Assembly (NCBI GenBank): GCA_039798265.1
Contig: JBDKGH010000130.1
Coordinates: 1-7,616 of the forward strand
DNA length: 7,616 nucleotides
Reading direction: 5' to 3'
Source of the DNA: JBDKGH01 sp039798265
GTDB lineage: Bacteria; Bacteroidota; Bacteroidia; Flavobacteriales_D; Sanyastnellaceae
Below, one piece after another: positions 6,210 to 7,616 of the stretch (the stretch's first letter is position 1; each line of letters starts with the position of its first letter). Under the pieces are notes generated by a model, which was given only the letters and a program-made list of their open reading frames with translations, had not been told where the DNA came from and ran no database searches. Position numbers and translations under genes: made by a program.

Positions 6210-7616
6210 ATGATTACTCGTATCATCGGTATCAACACCAGTACCTACGTAAATGCGGAAATGCGTTTGGACGACTGTGACTCGTTGCAGTTGGTAGGTC
6301 CTAACAACGTTGGTAAATCAACCCTCATTTACACGTTGAACTTCTTGTTCATTGTAGATGGATCCAAGATGTCGTTCTCCGGTCAACGCCGTGGCGATAA
6401 AGAAACCATTCACCACTATTTCCCTACTCACAATCAGAGTTATATTGTTTTTGAGATTCTCAAAAACAGTACGTATTACTGTATTTTGGTAAAACGCGAC
6501 AGCGATGGCGAATTAGAGTATTACCGTTTCAACTCAGATTATAAACAAGAATATTTCTTCAAAAAAGACGGCACCTCACAGCGCATTCGCAAGTGGGATG
6601 AAGTACAAGAAGAATTGACGGCTGCGGCCATCGAGCTTTATTTGTTCAAGAGCAAAACGGAAATCTTTAACTCCGTTTACTCCCGTGGTCGCCGAAACGA
6701 CGCCGTTGTTTGGCTAGAAGAAAGCGTTCGTACTGACGGATTGAGCAACAACTTCTCGAAAGTCTATCGTTACCTGATCAATTCTAAGTTGATCACCAAC
6801 AAGACATTAAAAGAGAGTTTGATTATTGCCGATAACCGTGAAAATGAAGGTCTTTCTTTTTCTCAAAAAAACAAGAAAGACATTAACGACTTGTTGCGCA
6901 TCAACGATGAGATACGCACCATTAAAGGAATACAAAAGGATTTTGAAGAATTCCGTGAAGTCGTTAACCTCTTTAAGGCAAAAAACCGAATTGTTTCTGA
7001 CCTTGTTTACGCCTTTGAAAAACAGTACTCGGGAGTTATTAATGAATTGGATAGCTCGCGTTTAGATAAGGAAAAAACATTCCAAACCTCATTGGTTGTG
7101 CTCAACGAGAAATTGAAGCCTCGTCAAGAAGAGTTGAACCGTGAGATTGGTAAAAAAGAAACCGAAGTCGAAATTCGTGAAAAGGAATTTATTTCTCTCC
7201 AAACACAATTGGAAGAAATCAATTCTTTTGAAGATAAAAAGTTCTTAGAAGAATCATTGGTAAACCTCGACCAGCGTCGTAAAGACACGGAAGTGCGCAT
7301 TACCATGGTCGAAAACCAAAAGCTCAACAGCAAGCAGTTAGAAGCTAAACTATCCAAGTTAGACGACGAGTGCAATCGTTTGGATGCACAAATCAAAAAC
7401 TACGATAACCAACTGATCCAAAAGATTGCTGGTAAAGACGAAGACCGCAAGCTTTTGAACACCATTTTCTCACCAGAGTTTGCAGCACAGAGCGCAGACT
7501 TGGTAAAGAAAAAAGTATCGAAAGTGGGTGCTAGCATGACCATTTTTGATGGTGAGGTAAAACTTCCGAAAGACTTGAAGCTAAAAGACATTCCTTCAGT
7601 AAAAATGTTGAAGGAT
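6210..7616 (+). CDS. SMC/MukB/JetC-like coiled-coil ATPase, N-terminal part (cut by window end)
   Basis: The frame from the ATG at 6210 is open for 469 codons to the window edge with no stop, so the gene continues outside. The N-terminus is an ABC/SMC-type ATPase head: a strand (TRIIGINTSTYVNAEMRL), the Walker A loop GPNNVGKST at residues 30-38, then mixed alpha/beta sequence (SYIVFEILKNSTYYCILVKR). A conserved-looking helical block follows (residues about 181-209, NFSKVYRYLINSKLITNKTL). From about residue 220, and strongly from 285 to 406, the sequence is a charged heptad-like coiled coil (KLKPRQEELNREIGKKETEV). Residues 407-469 leave the coil pattern and look globular. Signature motif and Walker B would lie in the missing C-terminal head. 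The architecture fits SMC-like proteins of the MukB/MksB, Wadjet JetC or SbcC kind, but I cannot pick one. The preceding genes are not jetA/jetB or mukEF homologues, so any partners must be downstream. Function (DNA loop extrusion, plasmid or phage defence, repair) is inferred from fold only. Confidence 0.8.
   Translation, partial: MITRIIGINTSTYVNAEMRLDDCDSLQLVGPNNVGKSTLIYTLNFLFIVDGSKMSFSGQRRGDKETIHHYFPTHNQSYIVFEILKNSTYYCILVKRDSDGELEYYRFNSDYKQEYFFKKDGTSQRIRKWDEVQEELTAAAIELYLFKSKTEIFNSVYSRGRRNDAVVWLEESVRTDGLSNNFSKVYRYLINSKLITNKTLKESLIIADNRENEGLSFSQKNKKDINDLLRINDEIRTIKGIQKDFEEFREVVNLFKAKNRIVSDLVYAFEKQYSGVINELDSSRLDKEKTFQTSLVVLNEKLKPRQEELNREIGKKETEVEIREKEFISLQTQLEEINSFEDKKFLEESLVNLDQRRKDTEVRITMVENQKLNSKQLEAKLSKLDDECNRLDAQIKNYDNQLIQKIAGKDEDRKLLNTIFSPEFAAQSADLVKKKVSKVGASMTIFDGEVKLPKDLKLKDIPSVKMLKD

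Noticed and set aside
6826..7065. 79-codon plus-strand frame inside the SMC-like gene
   Set aside because: It overlaps, out of frame, the continuous 469-codon frame that carries the Walker A loop and coiled coil. The minus-strand frames at 7124-7396 and 7400-7591 are likewise shadows, and their Ser/Leu-rich translation is the usual antisense of coiled-coil codons.
6210..7616. Calling the SMC-like gene Wadjet jetC outright
   Set aside because: Only the N-terminal part is visible, the P-loop differs from the usual one, and no jetA or jetB gene precedes it, so the specific assignment is not supported.

Overview
The window looks like chromosomal DNA from a member of the Bacteroidota, probably a flavobacterium-like or related marine or freshwater lineage. 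Four things point that way. Transketolase is split into two adjacent genes. A TonB-dependent receptor with an N-terminal carboxypeptidase-regulatory-like domain is paired with a DUF4249 lipoprotein. Two sites match the Bacteroidota sigma factor -7 element TAnnTTTG. Most starts lack a Shine-Dalgarno sequence. The base composition is moderately AT-rich by eye and looks even across the window, and I see no insertion sequence, integrase, tRNA, rRNA or CRISPR array.

Layout. From the left edge to 1762 (+) are the N-terminal (cut at its 5' end) and C-terminal subunits of a split transketolase of the non-oxidative pentose phosphate pathway. They meet a convergent two-gene operon (5007 to 1798, -) that encodes an outer-membrane TonB-dependent receptor and a DUF4249 surface lipoprotein. 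The two units share one compact bidirectional terminator. One arm of it encodes the last residues of the lipoprotein, and the lipoprotein stop codon sits in the loop. A 145-bp divergent intergenic region leads to a tandem-domain universal stress protein (5153-5968, +). A 241-bp intergenic region follows, with a 12-bp perfect palindrome, a well-formed Bacteroidota promoter (TTG, 20 bp, TAGTTTTG) and a leader of about 90 nt. The last gene (6210 to the window end, +) is open for 469 codons with no stop. It encodes the first part of a large SMC-like ATPase: a Walker A P-loop, an N-terminal head, a long coiled coil and then a non-coil segment.

How they fit together. The first four genes are ordinary metabolism and outer-membrane uptake, and the Usp is a generic stress protein. 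The least routine gene is the SMC-like ATPase. It starts its own transcription unit, so any partners (kleisin-like, nuclease, or Wadjet/ABC-3C-like components) would lie downstream, outside this window. Whether it belongs to a defence or chromosome-maintenance system cannot be settled from what is visible here.
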